64,000 nucleotides of DNA from an uncultured Verrucomicrobiota bacterium (GTDB lineage Bacteria; Verrucomicrobiota; Verrucomicrobiia; Opitutales; Opitutaceae). The DNA is taken from the NCBI GenBank assembly GCA_903856725.1, contig CAIOCT010000050.1:22551-86550 (forward strand), in the 5' to 3' direction. Position 1 is the first letter of the stretch. Every line of letters starts with the position of its first letter. The notes beneath the pieces are model-generated. The model did no database searches. It worked only from the letters and a program-made list of their open reading frames with translations, and was not told the origin of the DNA. Made by a program: the position numbers and the translations under genes. Shown one piece after another: positions 1 through 8,375 of the stretch.

Positions 1-627
1 GCCAAATTGGGCGCGATGCAGAGTGAGCACTTCACATCCTTGACTGGCAAACATGCGGCGAACTTGGTGGTAGCGGCCTTCAGTCAAGGTGAGCTCAGCT
101 GAGCGCGGAGTGATCACTTTTAAATCGGCGGAAGCGCATGGTTTGACTTCGTCTTTAAGCAAGAGCGTGCCGCTGGCAAAAATGGCGGCAAGGCCAGCTG
201 GTAAATCACTAGCGAGCGTGGCGCGATAAACCTTAGGCACCTTGTGCTTGGGCGAGGTGAGTTGGTGCACGAGTTCGGTCTGATCTGTGAGCAGCAGCAG
301 TCCGCTCGTGTCTTTGTCGAGCCGACCAATACTGGTGATCCCAGGATTGCGTTCGCGCCAACGCGGCGGGAGTAAGCTGTAAATATTCGGACCTTCACGC
401 TCATCGTGCGAACAGACCAAGCCCACGGGTTTATGGAGCAAGAGCAGTAAACCATCCGGATGATCCAGTGGGGCACCGTCTACCTGGACCTCAGCGGGAT
501 TCGCTTTGGCACCAAAATCTTTTTCAGTCACGCCACGCACGGTAACACGGCCAGCTTGAATCCAGCCGCGAGCCTCACGGCGTGAGCAGTAGCCGAGATT
601 GGCGAGCAGTTGGTCAAGGCGGCGCAT
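1..627 (-). CDS. RsuA/RluB-family rRNA pseudouridine synthase (C-terminus cut by window edge)
   Basis: This is an open frame of 209 codons with no stop before the window edge, so the C-terminus is missing. The N-terminus (MRRLDQLLANLGYCSRREA) is a typical S4 RNA-binding domain at residues 1-60. It is followed by the catalytic-domain signature GRLDKDTSGLLLL, whose first Asp is the family's nucleophile, and by the RYHQVRRMFA motif near the window edge. The family isomerises a specific uridine in 16S or 23S rRNA during ribosome assembly. The short S4 domain and the HKPVG motif fit RsuA, RluB, RluE or RluF, and I cannot tell which from the fragment. The start is the ATG before the S4 domain, with no clear ribosome binding site. 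The next gene is divergent. Confidence 0.9.
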   Translation of the reverse strand, partial: MRRLDQLLANLGYCSRREARGWIQAGRVTVRGVTEKDFGAKANPAEVQVDGAPLDHPDGLLLLLHKPVGLVCSHDEREGPNIYSLLPPRWRERNPGITSIGRLDKDTSGLLLLTDQTELVHQLTSPKHKVPKVYRATLASDLPAGLAAIFASGTLLLKDEVKPCASADLKVITPRSAELTLTEGRYHQVRRMFASQGCEVLTLHRAQFG

Positions 628-762
628 GCGCAGTGTTTGGACAGAATTAGCGAAATTGGGAAGCAGGATCGGGGCGGCTATTTAGAGCCAGAAATTTTCT
701 GAGCGCCGCCGAAAAATATAAGCTGGCGTCAGACGGGGTGATGCAGGATGCGTTGAGTTCAT

Positions 763-2187
763 ATGTCATCTTGGGAATATAAATTGATCTCCAGTGGACC
801 ACTGGGTTTTGCGAACATGCAATTGCTCGAGCAACACCTTGGGCAGTTGGGTAAGGATGAATGGGAGATCATCAATTTTACCGCGAAGCCGGATAATCCT
901 CTTGTATTTAATGGTCTGGCTCGTCGGCCCGTCGCTCGCGATTGGTTTCCGCCCGCCACGGCCAAGCCCGCTTATACGCCCCCGCCGCTTCCCGCTGAGG
1001 AAGATGACGGAAAAGATGAGCGCTCCTTTGCCGACGACTTGCCGCCCACGCGGCCGGTCAATGCGCCGCTCCCCATTGATTTAGGTCTCGGCAATTTTGA
1101 TGACCTTGGTGGCAGTGAGGAAGACTTACCGACACTCTTTGAAGCTCTGCAGCCATTTTTGAGAAAAAACACTCATGGGGACCGCACCGTAGAGTTGGAT
1201 TTCCTCGCCAAGAAATTTGAACAGGATGCGCGGGAAGTGCTCACTGCCTTTGAGGAATGCGGTTTACCGCTACCAGCCACGGGTGAGGCTAAAGGCGACG
1301 TGGTTGATTATGACGGGTCGCTTTATTGGTTGGAGCGCGATCAAAACGGCCGCATCTGGGTCAATACACGGGATAAGAAATTTAAGATCGCGCAGACGAC
1401 CCCCGTCCCCGCTGAACAGCAACCCGCGCGCCCTGCCGCTCCTGTGGCTGCACCGCGTTCGGAGTCCCGGGTGGAACAACCGATTCGGCCTATTGAGGCT
1501 GTTTTTGCCGGATCGGATTCTTTCCTCGGTCGCATTCGCACTATGATGCGGCGCAATCGGCGCGGCCACGGCTGGTCCGGTAGCTTCCCTTATCTTACCA
1601 AAGCGTTGAAACTTGATGACGCGCAGTTGCTAGAAAAGTTGAGCGAATTTGGGCTGCGTTTATCGGGGGGCGATGAGCCCGTCTTGGCGCGGGAAGGTAA
1701 TTTTGAATATTACCTCAACCGCAATCAGCGCGGAGAGATTTGGATTAATGCTGAAGAAAAACCGCTCGGTGCGGACGCGCCGGCGCCAGCACCGGTGGCG
1801 GCTGTTCCGCGGACAGCCGGGTCGGCGCGCGGCTCGGAAGATTCGCGTGATGCTTTTGTGCCCACTAAAGGACGGTCGGCGGCGAAAGTCTTGCCGCCAG
1901 AAAATACTCTCACTGCAATGCGGCTCATGATGGAGCCCAAGAAACGCGGCGAAGGCGTCACCGCGCTCGTTAAAGACTTGGCTAAAAAATTAGAAAAAAC
2001 TGAGGCGCAATTACAGGCAATCTTAGTGACCGCGGGACTCGAGCGGCCTAGTTCGCCCAAAGCTAAACCCACTTTTGCCGAGCACGGCGGAGAAATTTAT
2101 TGGCTGAACGTTAATGCCAAGGGGCAAGTTTGGCTGAATGCTAAGCAGACGGCCGCTAAAAAATCTCGCGCCAAAAAAGCTGATTAG
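763..2187 (+). CDS. Hypothetical protein with three tandem copies of a winged-helix-like repeat
   Basis: The protein has 474 residues and I do not recognise a named family. Residues 1-60 form a small domain (MSSWEYKLIS...DEWEIINF) resembling DUF4177-type domains, in which WEY and DEWE recur. After an acidic, Pro-rich linker come three repeats at about 120-207, 252-335 and 382-465. Each has a helical half (for example DFLAKKFEQDAREVLTAFEE) and ends in a beta hairpin of the form (Y/W)xLxxxxxGxIWxN, seen as LYWLERDQNGRIWVN, YYLNRNQRGEIWIN and YWLNVNAKGQVWLN. Pro/Ala-rich linkers separate the copies and the C-terminus is Lys-rich. There is no signal peptide or membrane segment. The helix-plus-hairpin layout suggests winged-helix folds, hence possible nucleic-acid binding; this is inference. 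It stands alone, divergent from the pseudouridine synthase. Confidence 0.8.
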   Translation: MSSWEYKLISSGPLGFANMQLLEQHLGQLGKDEWEIINFTAKPDNPLVFNGLARRPVARDWFPPATAKPAYTPPPLPAEEDDGKDERSFADDLPPTRPVNAPLPIDLGLGNFDDLGGSEEDLPTLFEALQPFLRKNTHGDRTVELDFLAKKFEQDAREVLTAFEECGLPLPATGEAKGDVVDYDGSLYWLERDQNGRIWVNTRDKKFKIAQTTPVPAEQQPARPAAPVAAPRSESRVEQPIRPIEAVFAGSDSFLGRIRTMMRRNRRGHGWSGSFPYLTKALKLDDAQLLEKLSEFGLRLSGGDEPVLAREGNFEYYLNRNQRGEIWINAEEKPLGADAPAPAPVAAVPRTAGSARGSEDSRDAFVPTKGRSAAKVLPPENTLTAMRLMMEPKKRGEGVTALVKDLAKKLEKTEAQLQAILVTAGLERPSSPKAKPTFAEHGGEIYWLNVNAKGQVWLNAKQTAAKKSRAKKAD

Positions 2188-2260
2188 TCAGTCCGCGCGG
2201 TGCCGCCAAGCTTGCCTCGGCGCCGCAAACGCTTAGGCTCGTGGTTCGGTTATTTTATTT

Positions 2261-2722
2261 ATGAGCCACGAAAAACGGTTTGCTGCCTTAAATTTAGCCC
2301 TGCCCCCACCGCCGCCGTTGGGGGGTATTTATCGCCCGGTAGTCATCGTGGGTTCGCTGGCTTATGTTTCTGGTCACGGCCCATTGCAGCTTGATGGGAC
2401 GATGCTGACCGGCCGCGTGGGAGCTGATTTAACACTCGCTCAGGGGAAATTTGCCGCGCGCCAAGTTGGGCTGACCATGCTCGCCACCTTGCGCCAAGAG
2501 CTCGGTTCATTGGATCGAATTAAGCGTCTCGTGAAAACACTGGGCCTCGTTAATGCCGCCGCTGATTTTACCCAGCATCCGCAGGTGATTAACGGCTATA
2601 GTGAGTTGATGGTTGAAGTATTCGGGCCGGAGCAAGGGATCGGCGCCCGCAGCGCGGTCGGCGCGGGCTCGCTGCCGGGTAATATTGCCGTCGAAATTGA
2701 GGCAATGTTTGAATTGGGGTGA
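2261..2722 (+). CDS. RidA family (YjgF/YER057c/UK114) protein
   Basis: The 153-residue protein covers a full RidA fold. It resembles the longer Atu1953/YoaB-like branch, with the opening LPPPPPLGGIYRPVVIVGSL, the central YVSGHGP segment, and a late ARSAVGAGSLPGNIAVEIEA block that holds the conserved Arg and Glu of the active-site cleft. RidA proteins hydrolyse reactive enamines or imines such as 2-aminoacrylate, released by PLP-dependent dehydratases, to ketoacids and ammonia. The downstream gene encodes a PLP enzyme of the D-threonine aldolase/D-serine dehydratase family and follows within 50 bases, so the two are probably cotranscribed and functionally coupled. The family call is firm; the substrate is not known. 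Confidence 0.9.
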   Translation: MSHEKRFAALNLALPPPPPLGGIYRPVVIVGSLAYVSGHGPLQLDGTMLTGRVGADLTLAQGKFAARQVGLTMLATLRQELGSLDRIKRLVKTLGLVNAAADFTQHPQVINGYSELMVEVFGPEQGIGARSAVGAGSLPGNIAVEIEAMFELG

Positions 2723-2769
2723 GACGACCTCGGTCGTTGTTACTTACGCAAATCTGCCTGCGCCCTCCT

Positions 2770-3876
2770 GTGAAAAACTGGTTTGAGCTTACCAACCATC
2801 ACACTGTGGCCTCGCCGGCGCTGTTGGTTTATCCTGACCGGGTGCGCGAAAATATTCGGCGGATGATTGCGTTGGCGGGTGGGGTCGAGCGTTTGCGGCC
2901 GCATATGAAAACGCACAAGCTCGCGCCAATTATTGCGCTGCAGCGCGCGGCAGGGATTACTAAATTTAAATGCGCAACCATTGCTGAGGCTGAAGTTACC
3001 GCTGGCGCCGGCGCGGCCGAAGTGTTGCTCTCGTATCCGCTCGTCGGCCCCAATCTTGGGCGCTGGCTGCAGTTAATCAAAAAATTTCCGGCGACTCAAT
3101 TTGCCGCGGTGGTTGATAATGCCACGGCTACGCGCGCGCTGGCCGAGGCGGCCAATGCTGCGCAGCAGGTGTTAGCGGTGTTAATCGATCTCAACTGCGG
3201 CATGGGACGCACCGGCATTAAGCCGGGACCCGAGGCGTTAGCGTTGGCCCAACTCATTGCGAGCTTGCCCGCCTTGCGGTTCGAGGGCTTGCACGCTTAC
3301 GACGGCCATATTCACGATCGTGATTTAGCGGTGCGTACTCAGCGGGTGGCGGCAGCGTATGCCCCCGTAAATGAATTTCGCCAAACGCTCATTGCACAGG
3401 GACTCGCCGTGCGGCGTTACATCGCCAGTGGTACCCCGACTTTCCCGATTCACGCGCAGCGCGGCGAAGTAGAGTGCAGTCCAGGCACCTGCATTTTTTG
3501 GGACGCGGGCTACGCGCAACTCTGTCCGGATTTAGATTTTCTACAGGCGGCCTTAGTGCTGACGCGCGTCGTCAGTAAGCCGCAGGCGAATCATTTGACG
3601 TTGGACTTAGGCCATAAAGCGATTGCCGCGGAGAATCCTCATCCTCGGGTGATTTTTCTCAATCTCCCGGATGCCACCGCGGTGTTACATAGCGAAGAGC
3701 ATTTAGTGGTCGCCACCGCTCATGCAGCCAATTTTGCAGTGGGCGATTGTCTGTATGGGATACCGTGGCACATCTGTCCGACCGTCGCGCTCTACGCCCA
3801 AGCCGTAACGGTGAACGCAGGCGTGGCAGGGGAGTGTTGGCCAATTACGGGGCGCGCTCGCCAGATCACGATTTGA
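2770..3876 (+). CDS. D-threonine aldolase/D-serine dehydratase-like PLP enzyme
   Basis: The enzyme has 368 residues from the GTG start chosen here. The frame stays open upstream to a GTG that overlaps the RidA stop, but family members begin close to the MKNWFEL segment. It shows the alanine-racemase-type PLP barrel with the RPHMKTHK motif (residues 43-50), whose first Lys should hold PLP, then DLNCGMGRTG and a C-terminal beta domain with PWHICPT. His334 and Cys336 in that motif match the zinc ligands of eukaryotic-type D-serine dehydratases. The family cleaves D-threonine to glycine and acetaldehyde, or deaminates D-serine. The HxC metal pair favours a dehydratase-like activity, which would yield 2-aminoacrylate, the substrate of the adjacent RidA. 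The exact substrate is unproven. Confidence 0.85.
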   Translation: MKNWFELTNHHTVASPALLVYPDRVRENIRRMIALAGGVERLRPHMKTHKLAPIIALQRAAGITKFKCATIAEAEVTAGAGAAEVLLSYPLVGPNLGRWLQLIKKFPATQFAAVVDNATATRALAEAANAAQQVLAVLIDLNCGMGRTGIKPGPEALALAQLIASLPALRFEGLHAYDGHIHDRDLAVRTQRVAAAYAPVNEFRQTLIAQGLAVRRYIASGTPTFPIHAQRGEVECSPGTCIFWDAGYAQLCPDLDFLQAALVLTRVVSKPQANHLTLDLGHKAIAAENPHPRVIFLNLPDATAVLHSEEHLVVATAHAANFAVGDCLYGIPWHICPTVALYAQAVTVNAGVAGECWPITGRARQITI

Positions 3877-3927
3877 AGACACCCTGAGATTGCCGCATTA
3901 ATTTTATATTAAAAACCTATCTACCCG

Positions 3928-5016
3928 ATGCTTATTTTTGATGCCCACCTTGATTTGAGTATGAACGCGTTGGAGTGGAACCGCGATCTGACGCGGCCCA
4001 TTGCAGAAATTCGCGCGCGGGAAAAAGGTCAGCACGATAAAGCGGATCGCGGGCACGGGACGGTCTGTCTGCCTGAAATGCGCCGTGGTCAGGTGGGTAT
4101 TTGTGTGGCGACGCAGATTGCGCGTTACGTAAAACCCACTCACCCGTTGTCCGGTTGGCATTCCCCGTCACAAGCCTGGGCGCAAACGCAGGGCCAGTTG
4201 GCTTGGTATCGGGCGATGGAAGAACGCGGCGAAATGTTTCAGATCACCAACCAGGCTGGTTTGGCAAAGATGATTAAATTGTGGCAACCCACTCCAGCAG
4301 CTGGGGCGGAGTCCGCCACGCCGCGGCCGATTGGGTATGTCCTGAGTTTAGAAGGCGCTGATTCGATGGTGACGTTGCAACATTTGGAACGTTCCTTTGC
4401 GCAAGGGTTGCGCGCCATTGGTCCGGCGCATTACGGCCCCGGCACTTATGCCCCCGGCACGGAAGCGACGGGGCCCCTGAGCCCGGCTGGGCGCGAGCTG
4501 ATTAAAGAAATGAATCGTTTAGGCCTGATCCTCGACTGCACGCATTTGAGCGATGAAGCCTTTTGGGAGGCAACCACACTTTTCCACGGTCCGCTGTGGG
4601 CTAGTCATCAAAATTGCCGAGCCTTGGTGCCGGGGGTACGACAATTCGATGATGCGCAGATTAAGACCGTGATCGAGCGGGGTGGGGTGTTGGGCACGGC
4701 GCTGGATGCGTGGATGCTCGTGCCGGGTTGGGTGAAAAATAAAACTCGTCCCAGTGATGTCGGCGTAAAATTAGCGCGCATGGTGGAGCAAATTGATCAC
4801 GTGTGCCAACTCGCGGGCAATGCGCGGCACGCCGGCATTGGCACCGATTTAGATGGCGGTTTTGGTCATGAACAATCGCCGGAAGATCTTGATACCATTG
4901 CAGACTTACAAAAAGTGCCGCTCCTGCTGGCGCAACGGGGGTATCAACCCAACGATATTGCTGGGATCATGCACGGCAATTTCCTGCGTTTTCTGCAGCA
5001 CAATTTGCCCGCGTAA
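3928..5016 (+). CDS. Membrane dipeptidase (renal dipeptidase family, peptidase M19)
   Basis: This 362-residue protein carries the complete M19 metal site in order: DAHLDL at the N-terminus (His7, Asp9), LSLEGADS (Glu142), DCTHLSDEAFWEA (His206), WASHQNCRAL (His227) and GTDLDGG (Asp307). M19 enzymes are zinc-dependent amidohydrolase-fold peptidases that split dipeptides, often tolerating a D-residue at the C-terminal position. There is no signal peptide, so the enzyme is presumably cytoplasmic. It lies 51 bases after the D-threonine aldolase-like gene, suggesting that released D-amino acids feed that enzyme. The start has no Shine-Dalgarno sequence; the ATG directly precedes LIFDAHLDL, which must be N-terminal. 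Confidence 0.93.
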   Translation: MLIFDAHLDLSMNALEWNRDLTRPIAEIRAREKGQHDKADRGHGTVCLPEMRRGQVGICVATQIARYVKPTHPLSGWHSPSQAWAQTQGQLAWYRAMEERGEMFQITNQAGLAKMIKLWQPTPAAGAESATPRPIGYVLSLEGADSMVTLQHLERSFAQGLRAIGPAHYGPGTYAPGTEATGPLSPAGRELIKEMNRLGLILDCTHLSDEAFWEATTLFHGPLWASHQNCRALVPGVRQFDDAQIKTVIERGGVLGTALDAWMLVPGWVKNKTRPSDVGVKLARMVEQIDHVCQLAGNARHAGIGTDLDGGFGHEQSPEDLDTIADLQKVPLLLAQRGYQPNDIAGIMHGNFLRFLQHNLPA

Positions 5017-5045
5017 ACTGAACGCGACGGCGTCGACTCTCCTGA

Positions 5046-6665
5046 TTAGTACAGCGGCGAAGGCGCAGCCGGGGGAAAGCTAGGCACGGGGGCTTGATGG
5101 AAATGCGTGAGAGCCGCGAGTTGATCAGCGATGAGACGATCGGGGCGACAGGGTGGCATTTTTCCCGCAAAGCCAGGTTGCTCATGCGTCTGGCGCCACT
5201 GGGCAAATACGCCTGGCATGACGAGCCATACCGTCGGCAAGAACAGGCGGCCGGCCGTGCGTTGGGCAGCGTATTCACGATTGCGCCGCGCCAGCTCGGC
5301 ATCGAGCTCAGGGGCCAGCACATTGGCGGTAGGGGTTTTTATCGTGTGCGTACCCAGTTCAAGCCACCACTCATGGTTGCTGATGACTTGGCCCGCCGCG
5401 ATGCGGTTACTTGACGGCGCAACGTGAAAATTAATCGGTTGCCACCCATTGCGCGTGCAGACGGCGAGGAGGCTGGCGGTGATATCTTGCTCAGTAACTC
5501 GTTCGCTAAAGGTGTTGAGTTGGCCCTTGGTGCGGCCAGCCCATTGCAAGCGCGGGGGATCCAGTGATAAAAAGCGCACGATATCGCCGGTCGCGTAACG
5601 GCAGAGACCGGCGGGGGTGGTGACAAGAAGTTCGTAGTCGAGATCAACTGCAACGTGCGCCAATGGCAGGCAATCAGCACTGGCAGACGGGAGGGTGTTC
5701 TCGTTGAAACGATGGGCAGGAATAAATTCAAAAAATAAACCGGCATCGGTCAGCAAGCTCAGGCCGGCGGGGCTCCGATCATCTTGGGCGGCGATCATCC
5801 CCTCTGCGGCGGCGTAGATTTCGTGGAAATTAACCGTGGCGCCGAGGGCGGCTCGGAGCGGCTCGGCGTGTAAGCCCAAGGCAGATCCCGTAAAGGCGCA
5901 GCATTCTAGATTAGGCCAGAAGGTGGCCAGGGGCTGAATAGTCGGTGGAATGCGCGGTGATGATTGACTCACTGCCAAGGCCAGGGCGTTCAGGGCCGCG
6001 GGGTTGCCGCCGAGTAAAGTGACATCCTGCGGCAGCATCGCTTGTCGGGTAGCCGCGATTTTCGCTGGCCCGCTCGGGAGTTGGGCGATGGTTGGTGGCG
6101 GGGCGTAAAGATTAGCTTCGGCCCAGGGAGTTAAGCAGAGCTTTAGCAAGCCATCGAGCCCAGTACGATGATGGCCTGAATGTTCAACTACCGCGGTGCT
6201 CGCGCCAACGTGCAGGTGACGCCCTAGAAAAATGCCGGCGTGACCAACCCGGGCTGAATAAAAGTAGAGGGCATCACGCAGGCCTTGCCGAAAATTAGCC
6301 AGCATGGGCGCGGGTACCGGTAGCAGTTTGGGCGAGAAGTTGGTCGTGCCGGCGGTTTCAACAAACAACTGACATTTTCCCGGGATTAGAACATCCGGCT
6401 CGCCGGCCGCCATGCGCGCGATGAGCGGCGCGAAATAATCGTGCGAGCGCGGCGGTACTTTTTCGCAAAATTCCGCGTACGTGGTGCGCGCCGTAAGATT
6501 ATGGAGTCGACCGAACTCGGTGTTCGCATAGCGCTCCATGAGTTGGCGGAAGGCCGCTTGTTGCGCTTGGAGGCCTCGGCCGAGTGATTGCCGGCGGCGA
6601 ATAAATTTTGTCACGCCGTAGCCCGCCCAGAGGTTCACTAAAAATCGCGGGACGGGTGGCATCAC
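5046..6665 (-). CDS. GH3-family acyl-adenylating enzyme, divergent copy
   Basis: The protein has 539 residues and is the last gene of a three-gene minus-strand set. It has the GH3 auxin-promoter-family layout: an N-terminal region with FGRLHNLTARTTYAEF, an ATP-loop region FVETAGTTNFSPK (about residues 102-113), the YAAAEG motif, TTPAGLCRYATGD with the RYxxGD ATP site, and GRTKGQLNTFSE. In plants GH3 proteins adenylate a carboxylic acid and couple it to an amino acid. The bacterial members are mostly uncharacterised. The loop differs from its neighbour's SSGTTAGPSK in having Ala for Ser and Phe for Gly, although the final Lys is kept, so substrate or activity may differ. A 78-base gap separates it from the paralogue upstream. 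Confidence 0.87.
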   Translation of the reverse strand: MMPPVPRFLVNLWAGYGVTKFIRRRQSLGRGLQAQQAAFRQLMERYANTEFGRLHNLTARTTYAEFCEKVPPRSHDYFAPLIARMAAGEPDVLIPGKCQLFVETAGTTNFSPKLLPVPAPMLANFRQGLRDALYFYSARVGHAGIFLGRHLHVGASTAVVEHSGHHRTGLDGLLKLCLTPWAEANLYAPPPTIAQLPSGPAKIAATRQAMLPQDVTLLGGNPAALNALALAVSQSSPRIPPTIQPLATFWPNLECCAFTGSALGLHAEPLRAALGATVNFHEIYAAAEGMIAAQDDRSPAGLSLLTDAGLFFEFIPAHRFNENTLPSASADCLPLAHVAVDLDYELLVTTPAGLCRYATGDIVRFLSLDPPRLQWAGRTKGQLNTFSERVTEQDITASLLAVCTRNGWQPINFHVAPSSNRIAAGQVISNHEWWLELGTHTIKTPTANVLAPELDAELARRNREYAAQRTAGRLFLPTVWLVMPGVFAQWRQTHEQPGFAGKMPPCRPDRLIADQLAALTHFHQAPVPSFPPAAPSPLY

Positions 6666-6743
6666 TCCCCTGTATAATGAGTGCCGGCGGCTTGGCTATA
6701 TCCGAAACGGTGCGTCGCTAAAATTGGCCACCCTCGCCGGCCT

Positions 6744-8366
6744 CTAGTCTAAAAGGGGGCAAAGTTTGAGTTGGTCAGCGATTTGTCGATCCGAACGACA
6801 CCGCGGAGTTTTATTTTGGCCGCCCCATTTGCCGGATCGGCGCTGCCATTGCTCGAAGCCGCCTGCTGTCACCAGTCGCACGAGTGGCAGGGTGAGGCCT
6901 TGCCCCGCGCGTTTGGCGGCGTAGTCATCGTTGCGGGCGGCGAGGGCGCGGTCGAGATCAGCGGCAAATTGCTCAGCGTGGCTCGCCGTGATCGGGTGAC
7001 GCAGTTCAATCCACCATTCGTGGCAGCCGAGCGGGCGCTGGGCGGCCGGATCAGGGAAAAGCGGGGCTACATGAAAGTTGGTTAAGAGAACCTCGTGTTG
7101 GCGGCAGACCGCCGTGAGGGCATCAGTCAATTCTTTCTCAATGACATGTTCGCCGAAAGCACTGAGTTGGAGTTTGGTCCGTCCGACGTAAACCAAGCGA
7201 GGCGGAGAGACACTGATGAAGCGCACCAGATCGCCAATAATATAGCGCACCAAGCCAGCGGGGGTGGTGAGCAGCAGCACATAATCAACATTGATCTGCA
7301 CCCCTTCAAGTGGCACCGCCCGGCCGGCGGCCGCGGCGGGGTTTTTCGGGTCGTAATCGGCGCTGGGTAGAAATTCAAAAAATATCCCGCGATCTACTAG
7401 CAGGCGCAGGCCAGCTTCGGGCTCAGCGTCTTGAATCGCGATAAAGGCTTCCGACGCCGGATAAACTTCATGGAGCTGGATGCTGGCGCCATAGGCCGCG
7501 CGCAATTCATCAGCAAATGGGGCGACTGGCACGCCGCCATGAACGAGGCATTCCAAGTTAGGCCAAAGAGCTTGGAGCGTTGACGGCCGCTGGCCGGAGG
7601 CCGCTTCGGCATGAGCGCGCATCGTGGCGGCGAGCACGAGCAACCAACTCGGAATCCCGGCCACCATCGTGAGATCAGCGCGCCAGGTGCGCTGGGCAAT
7701 CGCGGCGAGCTTGGCCGGCCAATCGGAAAGCTGCGCGATGGCGAGGCCTGGTTCATAAAGCCAGCGCGCCACCCAATCGGGCATGTGTTGCGCGGTGATG
7801 CCGCTAAGATCGCCATAATAAATAGGCGGTTGAATTTCGGGCAACGCCACCAGAGCGCTACTACCCCCTAGAAATAAATGGCGACCGTGGAATATGGAAT
7901 TTTTGCCAGCCCGCAGCGCATAATAAAATAGGGTGTCGAGTCCCGCCTCCCGGAAGTGCGCGAGCATGGCGCGGTTGACCGGTAGCCATTTGGAGGGACC
8001 CGCCGTGGTGCCCGAGGAGACGGCGAAATATTCGCATCGGCCGGGGCAAAGCACGTCGGCTTGGCCCTGCTTCATCTGTTCGATGTAGGGCGAAAAATCC
8101 TCATAGTGGCGCGCGGGGAGGCGGTCGCAGAAAGTGCGATAGGGCAAATGGGGCTCCAGCCCAGCCGCGCGGCCAAAGGAGGGTCGGGCTAGCGTGGTGA
8201 CGAGCGATTGATAAATTGTCTCTTGGGCGCCGACCCCGTTACCGAGGCGACGCAGGCGGCGCGTGGTGTGGCTGGTCAGCGGCGCGCTGATAAGGTTGAG
8301 ACAAGCGCGCGAGACCGCCGGAAGCCGAGGGGGCGCGGGCCGCGGGATGGTCGGATCGATCGGCAT
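6744..8366 (-). CDS. GH3-family acyl-adenylating enzyme, canonical copy
   Basis: The protein has 540 residues and is a clear paralogue of the downstream GH3 gene, with matching length and motif order. The ATP-binding loop is canonical (SSGTTAGPSK, residues 117-126). Further motifs are WPNLECLVHGG, EVYPASEAFIAIQDAEP, TTPAGLVRYIIGDLVRF and VGRTKLQLSAFGEHVIEKEL. It therefore belongs to the ANL superfamily of adenylate-forming enzymes and is expected to activate a carboxylate with ATP and transfer the acyl group to an amine, by analogy with plant GH3. The substrate is unknown. The start is 9 bases after the hydrolase stop, so cotranscription is nearly certain. Confidence 0.9.
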   Translation of the reverse strand: MPIDPTIPRPAPPRLPAVSRACLNLISAPLTSHTTRRLRRLGNGVGAQETIYQSLVTTLARPSFGRAAGLEPHLPYRTFCDRLPARHYEDFSPYIEQMKQGQADVLCPGRCEYFAVSSGTTAGPSKWLPVNRAMLAHFREAGLDTLFYYALRAGKNSIFHGRHLFLGGSSALVALPEIQPPIYYGDLSGITAQHMPDWVARWLYEPGLAIAQLSDWPAKLAAIAQRTWRADLTMVAGIPSWLLVLAATMRAHAEAASGQRPSTLQALWPNLECLVHGGVPVAPFADELRAAYGASIQLHEVYPASEAFIAIQDAEPEAGLRLLVDRGIFFEFLPSADYDPKNPAAAAGRAVPLEGVQINVDYVLLLTTPAGLVRYIIGDLVRFISVSPPRLVYVGRTKLQLSAFGEHVIEKELTDALTAVCRQHEVLLTNFHVAPLFPDPAAQRPLGCHEWWIELRHPITASHAEQFAADLDRALAARNDDYAAKRAGQGLTLPLVRLVTAGGFEQWQRRSGKWGGQNKTPRCRSDRQIADQLKLCPLLD

Positions 8367-8375
8367 TAGGCCTCC

